Assembly (NCBI RefSeq): GCF_020687685.1
Contig: NZ_JAJEWM010000001.1
Coordinates: forward strand, 1,550,001-1,614,000
Origin: Tessaracoccus sp. OS52
Lineage (GTDB): Bacteria > Actinomycetota > Actinomycetes > Propionibacteriales > Propionibacteriaceae
Length of the DNA stretch: 64,000 bases
Reading direction: 5' to 3'
Position numbers and translations under genes: made by a program. Below the pieces are notes generated by a model. It made no database searches. It was given only the letters and a program-made list of their open reading frames with translations, and was not told the origin of the DNA. Positions 32,431 through 41,048 of this stretch are shown one piece after another (within the stretch, counting starts at the first letter, position 1; each line of letters opens with the position of its first letter).

Positions 32431-33186
32431 CTACTTGCCGTCCGCCATGAAGAGGGACTTCACGAGGTCCTTGTTCAGCTGCGAGATGGATTCCAGCGGG
32501 ATGCCCTTGGGGCAGACCGCCGCGCACTCACCGATGTTGGTGCAGTTGCCGAATCCCTCCTCGTCGTGTGCCGCCACCATCGACTTCACCCGCGAGTACC
32601 GCTCGGGCTGTCCTTGGGGCAGCATCGCGAGGTGCTGGATCTTGGCCGCGGTGAACAGCATCGCCGAACTGTTGGGACAGGCGGCGACGCAGGCACCGCA
32701 CCCGATGCAGGTGGCGTTGTCGAAAGCGACGTCAGCCTCTCGCTTGGGCGCCGGGGTGGCGTGGGCGTCCGGTGCCGAACCCGTGTTCGAGGAGATGAAC
32801 CCCCCGGCCTGGATGATGCGATCGAACGCGGAGCGGTCGACGGCCAGGTCCTTCAGGACGGGGAACGCCCCGGCCTGCCAGGGCTCGATCTCGATGGTGG
32901 CGCCATCCTCGAAGGAGCGCATGTGCAGCTGGCACGTGGTGGTGCGCATCTTGTCCGCACCGTGGGCGACACCGTTGATGACGACGCCACACATGCCACA
33001 GATACCCTCGCGGCAGTCGTGGTCGAACGCCACCGGCTCCTCGTTCGCCATGGTGAGGTTCTCGTTGAGCAGGTCGAGCATCTCCAGGAACGACATGTCC
33101 TCGGAGACGCCGTCGATGTCGTAGTCCACCATGCGGCCCGTTGCGTTCGGGCCGGCCTGCCGCCAGATACGTAGCTTGAGCTTCAC
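32431..33186 (-). CDS. sdhB: succinate dehydrogenase/fumarate reductase iron-sulfur subunit
   Basis: 251 aa. It carries electrons between the flavoprotein and the membrane quinone site. The 2Fe-2S ligands are Cys58, Cys63, Cys66 ([13 protein letters not shown]) and Cys85. The 4Fe-4S site is [12 protein letters not shown] and the 3Fe-4S site [16 protein letters not shown]. The stop is followed by a hairpin. The start overlaps the sdhA stop by 4 bases. In propionate fermenters this complex works as fumarate reductase. Confidence 0.95.
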   Translation of the reverse strand: MKLKLRIWRQAGPNATGRMVDYDIDGVSEDMSFLEMLDLLNENLTMANEEPVAFDHDCREGICGMCGVVINGVAHGADKMRTTTCQLHMRSFEDGATIEIEPWQAGAFPVLKDLAVDRSAFDRIIQAGGFISSNTGSAPDAHATPAPKREADVAFDNATCIGCGACVAACPNSSAMLFTAAKIQHLAMLPQGQPERYSRVKSMVAAHDEEGFGNCTNIGECAAVCPKGIPLESISQLNKDLVKSLFMADGK

Positions 33187-35186
33187 TTGTAACTCCGTTG
33201 CTTCAGTTCGATTGCCTTGTAGTTGAGCGGCTCGCGGTGCAGGATCGGCTGGCCGCCCTCACCACCCCACTCCCAGGCACCTACGTAGAGGAAGTCGTCA
33301 TCGTGGCGTAGCGCCTCGCCCTCCTCCGTCTGGGACTCCTCGCGGAAGTGGCCACCACAGGACTCCCGACGGTGCAGGGCGTCGATGCACATGAGCTCAC
33401 CGAGTTCGAAGAAGTCGGCGACGCGTCCGGCGCGCTCGAGGGCCTGGTTGAAGTCCTCGTTCACGCCCGTGACTCGGACGTTCGACCAGTACTCGTCCTT
33501 CAGCTGCCGAATGAGGCCGATGGCCTTGATGAGGCCCTCCTCGGTGCGGCTCATGCCGCAGTACTCCCACATGATGTTGCCGAGTTCCTTGTGGAAGGAG
33601 TCCACGGAGCGGGTGCCCTGGATGGACAGCAGCTTGTCGATGCGAGCCTTCGCGGATGCGACTGCCTCGACGACGTCGGGGTGGTCCTCCGGCAGCTTGG
33701 CGAACGGGGCATCAGCGAGGTAGTCGTTGATGGTGTTCGGCAGGACGAAGTAGCCGTCGGCCAGCCCCTGCATCAGCGCGGACGCCCCCAGGCGGTTCGC
33801 GCCGTGGTCGGAGAAGTTCGCCTCGCCACACACGTAGAGACCCGTGATGGAGGACTGCAGGTCGTAGTCCACCCACAGGCCACCCATCGTGTAATGGACG
33901 GCCGGGTAGATGCGCATCGGCACCTCGTACGGGTTCTCCCCGGTGATCTGGGCGTACATGTCGAACAGGTTGCCGTACTTGGCTGCAACCGCAGGCTGGC
34001 CCAGGCGTTCGATGGCGTCGGCGAAGTCGAGATAGACGCCCCGGCGCACCATCGACTCGTTGCCGCCTGCGTCGATCTCCTTGACGGCGGGACCAACACC
34101 GCGCCCCTCGTCGCACATGTTCTTAGCCTGCCGCGAGGCGATGTCACGCGGGACCAGGTTGCCGAAGGAGGGATAGATGCGCTCCAGGTAGTAGTCGCGG
34201 TCCTCCTCGGCGATCTCGCGCGGATCCTTGGCACAGTCCTCGGCCCGCTTCGGGACCCAGATGCGCCCGTCGTTGCGCAGCGATTCCGACATGAGCGTCA
34301 GCTTCGACTGCGTTTCGCCGTGCACCGGGATGCAGGTGGGGTGGATCTGCGTGTAGCAGGGGTTGGCGAAGTAGGCACCCTTGCGGTGGGCGCGCCATGT
34401 GGCGGTGACGTTGCAGCCCATCGCATTGGTGGAGAGGAAGAAGACGTTGCCGTAGCCACCCGTGGCGAGCACGACGGCGTCGGCGGTCCAGGACTCGATC
34501 TTGCCGTTGACCATGTTCCGGGTCACGATCCCGCGGGCCCTGCCGTCGACGAGGATGAGTTCGATCATCTCGTGGCGGGTGTGCATCTTCACGGTCCCGG
34601 CCGCCACCTGGCGCTCGAGTTGCTGGTAGACACCGATCAGCAGCTGCTGGCCTGTCTGGCCGCGGGCGTAGAAGGTGCGCTGCACCTGCACGCCGCCGAA
34701 GGAACGCGTGTCCAGCAGGCCGCCGTACTCACGGGCGAACGGGACGCCCTGCGCGACGCACTGGTCGATGATGTTGGCCGAGACCTCGGCGAGACGGTAG
34801 ACGTTGGTCTCGCGGGCGCGGTAGTCGCCACCCTTGACCGTGTCGTAGAACAGCCTGAAGGTGGAGTCGTTGTCGTTGCGGTAGTTCTTGGCGGCGTTGA
34901 TGCCACCCTGGGCGGCGATCGAGTGCGCGCGGCGGGGGCTGTCCTGGTAACAGAAGTTGTGGACGTTGTAGCCCGCCTCGCCGAGCGTCGCGGCGGCGGC
35001 GCCTCCGGCCAGGCCGGTGCCGACGATGATCACCGAGAGCTTGCGGCGGTTGGCGGGGTTGACCAGCCGGGCCTGGAACTTGCGGGTCTCCCAGATCTTG
35101 GCGATGTCGACGTCGGGCGCCTTGGTGTCGGCGATGTCGGCACCCTCGGTGTAGAGGTCGGTGGGGGTCGTTGTCGAAGCAGTCAT
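33183..35186 (-). CDS. sdhA: succinate dehydrogenase/fumarate reductase flavoprotein subunit
   Basis: 667 aa. N-terminal FAD-binding [21 protein letters not shown]; the covalent-FAD histidine is in [11 protein letters not shown]. Substrate-site elements are [15 protein letters not shown] and [10 protein letters not shown], and the conserved end of the FAD domain is [18 protein letters not shown]. The ATG at 35186 overlaps the sdhC stop; the frame stays open to 35399, but that part is inside sdhC. It catalyses succinate/fumarate interconversion with SdhB and the SdhC anchor. Confidence 0.96.
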   Translation of the reverse strand: MTASTTTPTDLYTEGADIADTKAPDVDIAKIWETRKFQARLVNPANRRKLSVIIVGTGLAGGAAAATLGEAGYNVHNFCYQDSPRRAHSIAAQGGINAAKNYRNDNDSTFRLFYDTVKGGDYRARETNVYRLAEVSANIIDQCVAQGVPFAREYGGLLDTRSFGGVQVQRTFYARGQTGQQLLIGVYQQLERQVAAGTVKMHTRHEMIELILVDGRARGIVTRNMVNGKIESWTADAVVLATGGYGNVFFLSTNAMGCNVTATWRAHRKGAYFANPCYTQIHPTCIPVHGETQSKLTLMSESLRNDGRIWVPKRAEDCAKDPREIAEEDRDYYLERIYPSFGNLVPRDIASRQAKNMCDEGRGVGPAVKEIDAGGNESMVRRGVYLDFADAIERLGQPAVAAKYGNLFDMYAQITGENPYEVPMRIYPAVHYTMGGLWVDYDLQSSITGLYVCGEANFSDHGANRLGASALMQGLADGYFVLPNTINDYLADAPFAKLPEDHPDVVEAVASAKARIDKLLSIQGTRSVDSFHKELGNIMWEYCGMSRTEEGLIKAIGLIRQLKDEYWSNVRVTGVNEDFNQALERAGRVADFFELGELMCIDALHRRESCGGHFREESQTEEGEALRHDDDFLYVGAWEWGGEGGQPILHREPLNYKAIELKQRSYK

Positions 35187-35890
35187 CAGATAGCGATCCA
35201 TCCAAAGAGTACGGCCACCGGCGGGAGCATGAAGCCGATGTAGAGCAGCACGGCGACGGCGATGCCGAGCCAGTTGAGCCACTTGCGCGAGCGTGCGGAG
35301 GAGTTGGCCCCGAGAGTGGTGAATGCACTCCAGAAACCATGCCTGACGTGCATGCAGATCACCGCCATCAGCACCGCGTACAGCAGCACCATCCACCACT
35401 GCTGGAAGGTGAGCACGAACATCTCGTAGGGTCCGGCGTTCGGGTCGAAGCCCGGCGTGATCACCTTCACCGTGAACTGGAGCAGGTGGAAGATGATGAA
35501 GCCGGCGACGATGATGCCGCCCCAGCGCATGGTGCGCGCGGAGTAGGTCTGGGCCTGGCTCCGGAACTTCTGGTAGCCCGGACCCCGGACCGACAGGGTC
35601 TGGCGGCTCAGGCTGATCGCCGCCCAGATGTGCAGCACCACCGATGCCAACAGGCCGACGCGGAAGATCCAGATGAACCAGCCCTTGGGGACGATCGGGT
35701 AGAGGATGTCGCCCTTGAGCCAGTGCGCGTAGTGGTCGAAGGACTCGGCCCCGGCGAACATCTTGAGGTTGCCGTACATGTGCATGAGCAGGAAGGCGAC
35801 CATGATGAGGCCGGTCACCGCCATGATGACCTTCTTCACCACGCTCGAGCGCAGAGCCCGCTGGTGTGTAGAGAGAGTTGTAGTTGCCAC
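35186..35890 (-). CDS. sdhC: succinate dehydrogenase cytochrome b subunit
   Basis: 234 aa, about five transmembrane helices, a single-chain diheme anchor of the Bacillus/Wolinella type that uses menaquinone. Candidate heme histidines lie in [29 protein letters not shown] and CMHVRHGFW. The GTG at 35890 ([16 protein letters not shown]) is preferred because homologues start MATTTL; GTG codons at 35899 and 35908 are alternatives. No SdhD gene is present, as expected for this type. First gene of sdhCAB. Confidence 0.9.
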   Translation of the reverse strand: MATTTLSTHQRALRSSVVKKVIMAVTGLIMVAFLLMHMYGNLKMFAGAESFDHYAHWLKGDILYPIVPKGWFIWIFRVGLLASVVLHIWAAISLSRQTLSVRGPGYQKFRSQAQTYSARTMRWGGIIVAGFIIFHLLQFTVKVITPGFDPNAGPYEMFVLTFQQWWMVLLYAVLMAVICMHVRHGFWSAFTTLGANSSARSRKWLNWLGIAVAVLLYIGFMLPPVAVLFGWIAI

Positions 35891-35968
35891 GGAGGTCACT
35901 TTAGCCACATGGCCGTCCGGATTGCGGTCCCGGGTCCGATTGCACCCGGCGCGTCGCCCGAAAACCAT

Positions 35969-35980
35969 TTTCGCGCGAAA
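35969..35980. promoter_or_regulatory. 12-bp palindrome upstream of sdhCAB
   Basis: TTTCGCGCGAAA is a perfect palindrome about 80 bases upstream of the chosen sdhC start and about 30 bases from the trmD stop. It is a possible operator for sdhCAB. No regulator in this window is an obvious partner. Confidence 0.3.
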
Positions 35981-36009
35981 TGCCTAGCGAAAGTACGGTC
36001 GCGAAGGGG

Positions 36010-36702
36010 TCAGTCGAGCAGGTCCGGCCGACGACTTCGGGTCCGCTCCAGCGCCTGCTCACGTCGCCACTGCTCGATCAGTGCGTGGTTGCCGCTGAGC
36101 AGTACCTCCGGCACCCGCCTGCCCCGCCACTCGGGTGGCTTGGTGTAGTTCGGGTATTCCAGCATCGGATGGTCGGGCGAGTGCGACTCCTCCACCAGCG
36201 AGGCCGGGTTTCCGACCACCCCGGGCAGCAGCCGGACGACGGCCTCGGTGATGGCCAGGACCGCCACCTCGCCCCCGTTGAGCACATAGTCCCCGAGGCT
36301 GACCTCCAGCAGGTCGTGGTGCTCGGCGAACTCGTCGAGCACCCTCTGGTCGATGCCCTCGTAGCGACCGCAGGCGAAGACCAGCCTGGGACGCTCGGAC
36401 AGTTCGTGGGCGATGGCCTGCGTGAACGGTCGACCTGCCGGGGTGGGGACCACGATCGTCATGGGAGTGGGATCGGCCGCGGCGAGCGCGTCGATGGCCT
36501 CGCCCCACGGCTCGGGCTTCATCACCATGCCCGCTCCCCCGCCGTACGGGGTGTCGTCGGTGGTGTGATGGCGGTCGTGGGTCCAGCCGCGCAGGTCGTG
36601 CACGTGCGCCTCGACGATGCCGCCCGCGATCGCCTTCCCGACCAGGGACAGCGACAGCGGCGCCAGGTAGTCGGGAAAGATCGTGACGACGTCCAGTCTC
36701 AC
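36010..36702 (-). CDS. trmD: tRNA (guanine-N1)-methyltransferase
   Basis: 230 aa SPOUT methyltransferase that makes m1G37 and prevents frameshifting. [13 protein letters not shown] opens the protein, with [20 protein letters not shown], the knot loop [12 protein letters not shown] and [11 protein letters not shown], and the C-terminal domain with the tRNA-binding YTKPPEWRG. The start overlaps the rimM stop by 4 bases. Confidence 0.97.
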   Translation of the reverse strand: MRLDVVTIFPDYLAPLSLSLVGKAIAGGIVEAHVHDLRGWTHDRHHTTDDTPYGGGAGMVMKPEPWGEAIDALAAADPTPMTIVVPTPAGRPFTQAIAHELSERPRLVFACGRYEGIDQRVLDEFAEHHDLLEVSLGDYVLNGGEVAVLAITEAVVRLLPGVVGNPASLVEESHSPDHPMLEYPNYTKPPEWRGRRVPEVLLSGNHALIEQWRREQALERTRSRRPDLLD

Positions 36703-37217
36703 TCCAGGTCCTCCAGCAGTCCTTCGACCGGGGCCAGTGTGACCGTCCCGGCGACGAGATCCACCGAAGGCACGATCGCCTTCACGAACGGCACGAGCCG
36801 CTCGCCGGTGGGAGTGTCCACCTGGAGGACGTCCTGGGCAGGCAGATGCAACACCTCGGAGACGAGTCCCACCTCGACGCCGTCGGCGTCCAGCACCCTG
36901 AGGCCCACGAGGTTCCGGTCGAAGTACTCCTCGGGCTCGCTGGGCCGCTCGTCGGCGGGGACGTCGGTCAGCAACTCCTCACCGCGCAGGGCCTCCACGG
37001 CGGTCCGGTCGGGGTAGCCGACGAAGGTCACCTGCAGGCGCCCGCGCTGCCAGGTCACGGTCTCGATCTCGACTTCCCCGCCCCCGCTTCGTCGGAGCCG
37101 GGCTCCCGGGATGAACCGGCGGCCGGGCTCATCGGTGCGCAGGTCGATCGCAACGGCACCCTTGATGCCGTGGGCGCGTCCCACCCGGCCGACGATCACC
37201 TCAACGACGTCACCCAT
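36699..37217 (-). CDS. rimM: ribosome maturation factor RimM
   Basis: 172 aa. Binds S19 and assists 30S head maturation. The N-terminal beta-barrel reads [18 protein letters not shown], and the C-terminal PRC-barrel has [16 protein letters not shown] and [13 protein letters not shown]-like sequence (here [14 protein letters not shown]). ATG 37217 is preferred over 37232, which adds five residues. Coupled to trmD. Confidence 0.96.
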   Translation of the reverse strand: MGDVVEVIVGRVGRAHGIKGAVAIDLRTDEPGRRFIPGARLRRSGGGEVEIETVTWQRGRLQVTFVGYPDRTAVEALRGEELLTDVPADERPSEPEEYFDRNLVGLRVLDADGVEVGLVSEVLHLPAQDVLQVDTPTGERLVPFVKAIVPSVDLVAGTVTLAPVEGLLEDLE

Positions 37218-37255
37218 CGCCAGTCCTCCCAATCAAGTTTCGCTGCGAATGCGAA

Positions 37256-37283
37256 TGCCCCGGACCATTTCGGATCCGGGGCA
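37256..37283 (-). terminator. hairpin between the KH gene and rimM
   Basis: A perfect 9-bp stem, TGCCCCGGA (37256-37264) and TCCGGGGCA (37275-37283), with a 10-base loop. It lies in the only real gap inside the rpsP-KH-rimM-trmD operon and lacks a T tract. It could be a partial terminator or processing site that sets ribosomal-protein versus enzyme expression. Confidence 0.45.
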
Positions 37284-37300
37284 CCCAGTGTGCTCTGCCC

Positions 37301-37549
37301 TCAGCGGCGACGGGGGCGGTCCACGTCCACGAAGTCGACGCGGACCTGCTCGTTGCCGGCCAGCGCACCGACGACGGTGCGCAGTGCCTGGGCGGTGCGG
37401 CCCTGGCGGCCGATCACCTTGCCGACGTCATCGGGGTGTACCCGGACCTCGAGCAGGCGGCCACGTCGGAGGTCCTTGTCCTTGACGCGCACGTCGTCGG
37501 GGTTCGAGACGATCCCCGCGACGAGGTGCTCCAGGGCCTCGGCGAGCAT
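37301..37549 (-). CDS. KH domain RNA-binding protein
   Basis: 82 aa, single KH domain with the GxxG loop in GKVIGRQGRTAQALR. MLAEALEHLVAGIVSNPDDV opens the protein. It belongs to the KhpA/YlqC family that always sits between rpsP and rimM. ATG 37549 lies two bases after the rpsP stop. Binds RNA broadly; roles in ribosome assembly and cell size are known in other Gram-positives. Confidence 0.93.
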   Translation of the reverse strand: MLAEALEHLVAGIVSNPDDVRVKDKDLRRGRLLEVRVHPDDVGKVIGRQGRTAQALRTVVGALAGNEQVRVDFVDVDRPRRR

Positions 37550-37550
37550 C

Positions 37551-38036
37551 TCAGGCCTCATCGGCGGGAGCGGCCTCGGTCTCGGCGGGGGCCTCGGACT
37601 CGACGTCCTCGGCCGGCTTGGCCTCTTCAGCAGGCTTGGACTCCGCCTTCGCCTCCGCCTTGGCGCGGGCCTTCGAGATGGCCGGTGCGGTGGCGTCGCC
37701 GTCCTCGGCGAGCGCCTTGGCGAACTCGGCCTCGCGGTCGCGCGGCTCGGGCTGCGGGTCCACGCCGGAGGGCGAGGTGTCGCCGGTGAACTTCTGCCAG
37801 TCACCCGTGCGCTTCAGGATGGCCACGACCGCCTCGGTGGGCTGGGCGCCCACGGAGAGCCAGTACTGCGCGCGCTCGGAGTCCACCTGGATGACCGACG
37901 GGTCATTCTTGGGGTGGTAGAGGCCGATCTCCTCGATGGCCTGACCGTCACGGTGGGACCGGGAGTCCATGATGACGATGCGGTAGTGCGGTGAGCGGAT
38001 CTTGCCGAACCGCTTCAGACGAATCTTGGTTGCCAC
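37551..38036 (-). CDS. rpsP: 30S ribosomal protein S16 with long C-terminal extension
   Basis: 161 aa; canonical S16 is about 80-90. It starts at GTG 38036, [20 protein letters not shown], and the core ends near DWQKFTG. The remaining roughly 70 residues are Ala/Glu/Lys/Pro-rich low complexity ([19 protein letters not shown] type) and probably disordered. Such extensions occur in other actinobacterial S16 proteins. First gene of the rpsP-KH-rimM-trmD operon. Confidence 0.96.
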   Translation of the reverse strand: MATKIRLKRFGKIRSPHYRIVIMDSRSHRDGQAIEEIGLYHPKNDPSVIQVDSERAQYWLSVGAQPTEAVVAILKRTGDWQKFTGDTSPSGVDPQPEPRDREAEFAKALAEDGDATAPAISKARAKAEAKAESKPAEEAKPAEDVESEAPAETEAAPADEA

Positions 38037-38181
38037 TGGTGTGGGTTCTCCTGTTTGTTCTGTCTGGTGAACAGACGAGTTGTGTGGTGTGCGACGCGAC
38101 GTGTGGGGCACGCCGCTCGCAAAGCCGGATGGACCGTGCCGTCGGAGTTAGAGGGCGCCGACGAGCACAAGTGCACAGGCA

Positions 38182-38211
38182 ATTGTGCCAGACTGCAGCC
38201 CTCTCGCCCAA
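38182..38211 (-). promoter_or_regulatory. probable rpsP operon promoter
   Basis: On the minus strand TTGGGC (38211-38206) and CACAAT (38187-38182) with 18-base spacing, about 145 bases upstream of the rpsP GTG. Motif matching only. Confidence 0.4.
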
Positions 38212-38239
38212 AAAGTTGCCCCACTACTAGCATCGGGGC

Positions 38240-38587
38240 ATGGAACTGTCGGAGGAACGATTCGACGCGCTGGTCGACGAAGCACTGGGAAACCTGCCGA
38301 CCGAGCTCCTCGACGGCCTCGACAACGTTGTGATCGTGACCCAGGAGGAGCCCGAAGACGGTTCGGACACCCTCGGCTGGTACGAGGGCACCGCCCTCAC
38401 CGAGCGCGACACCAGCTACGGAATGGGGCAGTTGCCTGACCGCGTCGTCCTGTTCCGCGGTCCCCTCACCCGCATGTGTGAGGACGAGGACGAACTCCTC
38501 GACGAACTCGAGGTCACGCTGGTGCACGAACTTGGCCACTACCACGGGATCGACGAGGAGCGATTGCACGAACTCGGCTGGGGCTGA
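38240..38587 (+). CDS. metallopeptidase family protein (zincin-like)
   Basis: 115 aa. The HExxH zinc motif is in VTLVHELGHYHGIDEERLHELG, with a following acidic residue as possible third ligand. It belongs to the small DUF1025-type zincin family common in actinobacteria. Substrate unknown and no signal peptide, so cytoplasmic. It is flanked by minus-strand genes and its stop nearly abuts the convergent S49 peptidase stop. Confidence 0.88.
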   Translation: MELSEERFDALVDEALGNLPTELLDGLDNVVIVTQEEPEDGSDTLGWYEGTALTERDTSYGMGQLPDRVVLFRGPLTRMCEDEDELLDELEVTLVHELGHYHGIDEERLHELGWG

Positions 38588-38591
38588 GCAA

Positions 38592-39785
38592 TCATCCGCA
38601 CACGAGCGAGACGTCTCCGGCGAAGACCAGCGGTGCCGTGCCCCCACAGATCCCGCGGTTGAGGAACGGCAGTTCGCCGGCTGCCGGCTCCAGCGCGGGT
38701 GCTGCGCCGTGGACCCGCTCGATGCCCAGCAGGGACTCGAATGGCCCGGGAGCGGCGAGCGCCTCGACGACCGTGTCGTCCGGATCCAGACCCGCCTGCG
38801 TGGCAGCCTCCCGGTAGAACTCGTCGCGCCCCAGCGTGCCGTCGATGAGTCCCACGGCCTCGGCCTTGCCCGGCTCGAAGACCGCCGCTCCGAGTTCGTT
38901 GACGATCCGGTCGGCGTCGATGCCCCTGTGTGTGGCCACATGTTCGACGAAGCGCTCGTACTCGGGCTGCATCAGGTCGTCGATCATCTGCCGTTCGGCG
39001 GCGGTGAGTTCGCGGAAAGGCTGTCCCCAGTCCTTGCCGGTGCCCTTGGTGAAGTACTCCTGCGTGATGCCCCCGGTGGTGGTCACGCCGGACTCGAGGA
39101 TGGAGCCGCTGGTGGCCACGACACCGTCGTAGTGGACGAAGGGCCCGTAGATGACTCCGATGCTGCCGACGATGGAGCCGTGGTCGGCGTAGATGAGGTC
39201 TGCCGGCGCGGTGGAGTAGACACCTCCCGAGGCGGACATGCCCTGGACGTGGACCAACACCTTCTGCGCCGTGCGTTCCTGGTATCGAACGATCGCATCG
39301 GAGATGGCCTTCGAGCCGGTGATGCTCCCGCCCGGGGTGTTGACGAGCAGCACCAGAGCGGCTGCGTCCTCCTTCTCCAGTCCGTCGATCAGGTCGGCAA
39401 CCTCATAGCCATAGGTGCCGCCGGTCAGCAGCGCTCCCTCGTCGGGGGCGGTCATGATCGCACCGGAGACGTCGATCGCCCGCAACTTGCCAGAGGCCCC
39501 GGGATCACCCCAGATGGTCTGCGTGGTCTCCAGCTGTGAGCCCGAGCCTGAAACACCACCCACCAGGACCCCCAGCGAAATCACGGAGAAGATGCCACCG
39601 ATCACCGACAGCGCCACCACCATCGCGGTCAGCCCGAGCCCGATGCCGGTCCCGATGCCGAAGCCCCGCCTGAAGCCGCCCGGTTGCCTGGGAGGCAGCG
39701 GCGCCTGCTGGTACAGCGGAGCCGGCGGCGGATAGCCCGGGGCTGCCTGCGCGGCTGAATCGGTGGGTGGGTTGGACGGGTTCAT
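38592..39785 (-). CDS. S49 family peptidase (SppA-like)
   Basis: 397 aa. A Pro/Gln-rich cytoplasmic N-terminus (about 1-40), one transmembrane segment (about 50-80), then the S49 serine-lysine protease domain with LLVNTPGGSITGSKAI and nucleophile Ser in GMSASGGVYSTAPAD. Signal-peptide peptidases of this family degrade membrane-embedded peptides. A 60-residue tail after EALAAPG contains two Cys (ICGG, LVCG) not typical of SppA. ATG 39785 gives the usual start; the longer frame to 39845 lacks similarity. Confidence 0.88.
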   Translation of the reverse strand: MNPSNPPTDSAAQAAPGYPPPAPLYQQAPLPPRQPGGFRRGFGIGTGIGLGLTAMVVALSVIGGIFSVISLGVLVGGVSGSGSQLETTQTIWGDPGASGKLRAIDVSGAIMTAPDEGALLTGGTYGYEVADLIDGLEKEDAAALVLLVNTPGGSITGSKAISDAIVRYQERTAQKVLVHVQGMSASGGVYSTAPADLIYADHGSIVGSIGVIYGPFVHYDGVVATSGSILESGVTTTGGITQEYFTKGTGKDWGQPFRELTAAERQMIDDLMQPEYERFVEHVATHRGIDADRIVNELGAAVFEPGKAEAVGLIDGTLGRDEFYREAATQAGLDPDDTVVEALAAPGPFESLLGIERVHGAAPALEPAAGELPFLNRGICGGTAPLVFAGDVSLVCG

Positions 39786-39916
39786 GAGTGCCTCCTGGAA
39801 TGCTCTGACCACGGCAAGTGAACCAGCGGTGGAGGGCAGATCCACACCGGCAACGCGTCGCCTGTGGACAATTCAATCCAAGGTCTGAGACCGTCTCCAA
39901 CCGCAGGCGGAGGCGC

Positions 39917-41026
39917 TCACACGGGGACGCCACGCAAAAGTTTGGCCAAGGGGTTTCCAAGGGTGGGGAGGTGTTCGCGGGGGTCGGCGGCGCAGACGAT
40001 CAGGTCGGCGCTGGCACCGGGGGTGAGGTTCGAAGCCCCGAGCCATGTCCGCGCCCCCCAACTCGTGGCTTCCAGGGCGAACGCAGGGCCGGCCAGGGCC
40101 GCGAGTTCGGCCAGCTCCTCCTGGATCTGCCCGTGCGGGACGACGGTGCCGGCGTCGGTCCCCGCATGCACCTCCACTCCGGCCTCGATGGCCTTGCCGA
40201 TGGTGTCCACGCGGCGCTCGTAGAGGTCCATCAGGTGCGCGGAGAACAGCGGGTACTTCTCGCGCCCGGGCTCGGCGTACTCCGGGAACCGGTTGAGGTT
40301 GATCATGGTCGGCACCAGGACGGTGCCTCGAGCAGCCATCTCGGCGATCACCTCGTCCGACATGCCCGTGCCATGTTCGATGCAGTCGATCCCTGCGGCC
40401 ACCAGTTCCGCCACGGCCTGCTCGCCGAAGACGTGGGCTGTTACGCGTGCACCCTCCTCGTGGGCGACGGCGATGGCCTCCGCAGCGACGTCGGCCGGCC
40501 ACAGCGGCGTCAGGTCACCCACCGAACGGTCGATCCAGTCCCCCACCAGCTTTACCCAGCCGTCTCCCGACCGGGCCTCGTGGCGCACCTGCCCCACCAG
40601 GTCCTCCGGCTCCACCTCCACCGCGAGGTTGCGGATGTAGCGCTTCGGGCGCGCGACGTGGCGGCCGCTGCGCAGGAGCCGCGGCAGTTCACCCCGTTCC
40701 TGGACCCAGCGGGTGTCCGACGGCGACCCCGCGTCCCTGACCAGCATGGTGCCCGCCGCCAGGTCGCTGCGGGCCTGGGCAAGGCTCACCTCCCGGGATA
40801 CCGCACCGTCCGGCCCCAGGCCGATGTGGCAGTGCGCGTCGACGAGTCCGGGCACGATCCAGCAACCGGATGCGATCGTGGTGGCGTCCGGGACCGGCTC
40901 TGCCGAGATGACACCGTCGCGGATCCAGAGGTCCCGCGGCTCCGTCTCCGGCAGCACGACGCCGTACAGGTGAAAACTTCCCTTCGGTGCCGGCGGGTCC
41001 TGTGGGGCGGTGGCGTCGGAGGTCAT
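39917..41026 (-). CDS. amidohydrolase family protein
   Basis: 369 aa metal-dependent TIM-barrel hydrolase. The HxH metal motif is in VPGLVDAHCHIG. Further metal or catalytic positions are in VTAHVFGEQA, CIEHGTGMSD and VHAGTDAGT, and the C-terminal strand pair is PGASADLIVCAADP. It is closest to imidazolonepropionase-like/prolidase-type amidohydrolases of unknown substrate. ATG 41026 chosen. It lies between the S49 peptidase and ffh without overlap. Confidence 0.88.
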   Translation of the reverse strand: MTSDATAPQDPPAPKGSFHLYGVVLPETEPRDLWIRDGVISAEPVPDATTIASGCWIVPGLVDAHCHIGLGPDGAVSREVSLAQARSDLAAGTMLVRDAGSPSDTRWVQERGELPRLLRSGRHVARPKRYIRNLAVEVEPEDLVGQVRHEARSGDGWVKLVGDWIDRSVGDLTPLWPADVAAEAIAVAHEEGARVTAHVFGEQAVAELVAAGIDCIEHGTGMSDEVIAEMAARGTVLVPTMINLNRFPEYAEPGREKYPLFSAHLMDLYERRVDTIGKAIEAGVEVHAGTDAGTVVPHGQIQEELAELAALAGPAFALEATSWGARTWLGASNLTPGASADLIVCAADPREHLPTLGNPLAKLLRGVPV

Positions 41027-41048
41027 GGCTGCCAGCCTAACGGCGGTC

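Noticed and set aside
36010-38036. Horizontal transfer of the rpsP-trmD region because of the interrupted order
   Set aside because: Codon and base composition look like the rest of the window and no mobile element borders it; insertion of sdh or rearrangement is simpler.
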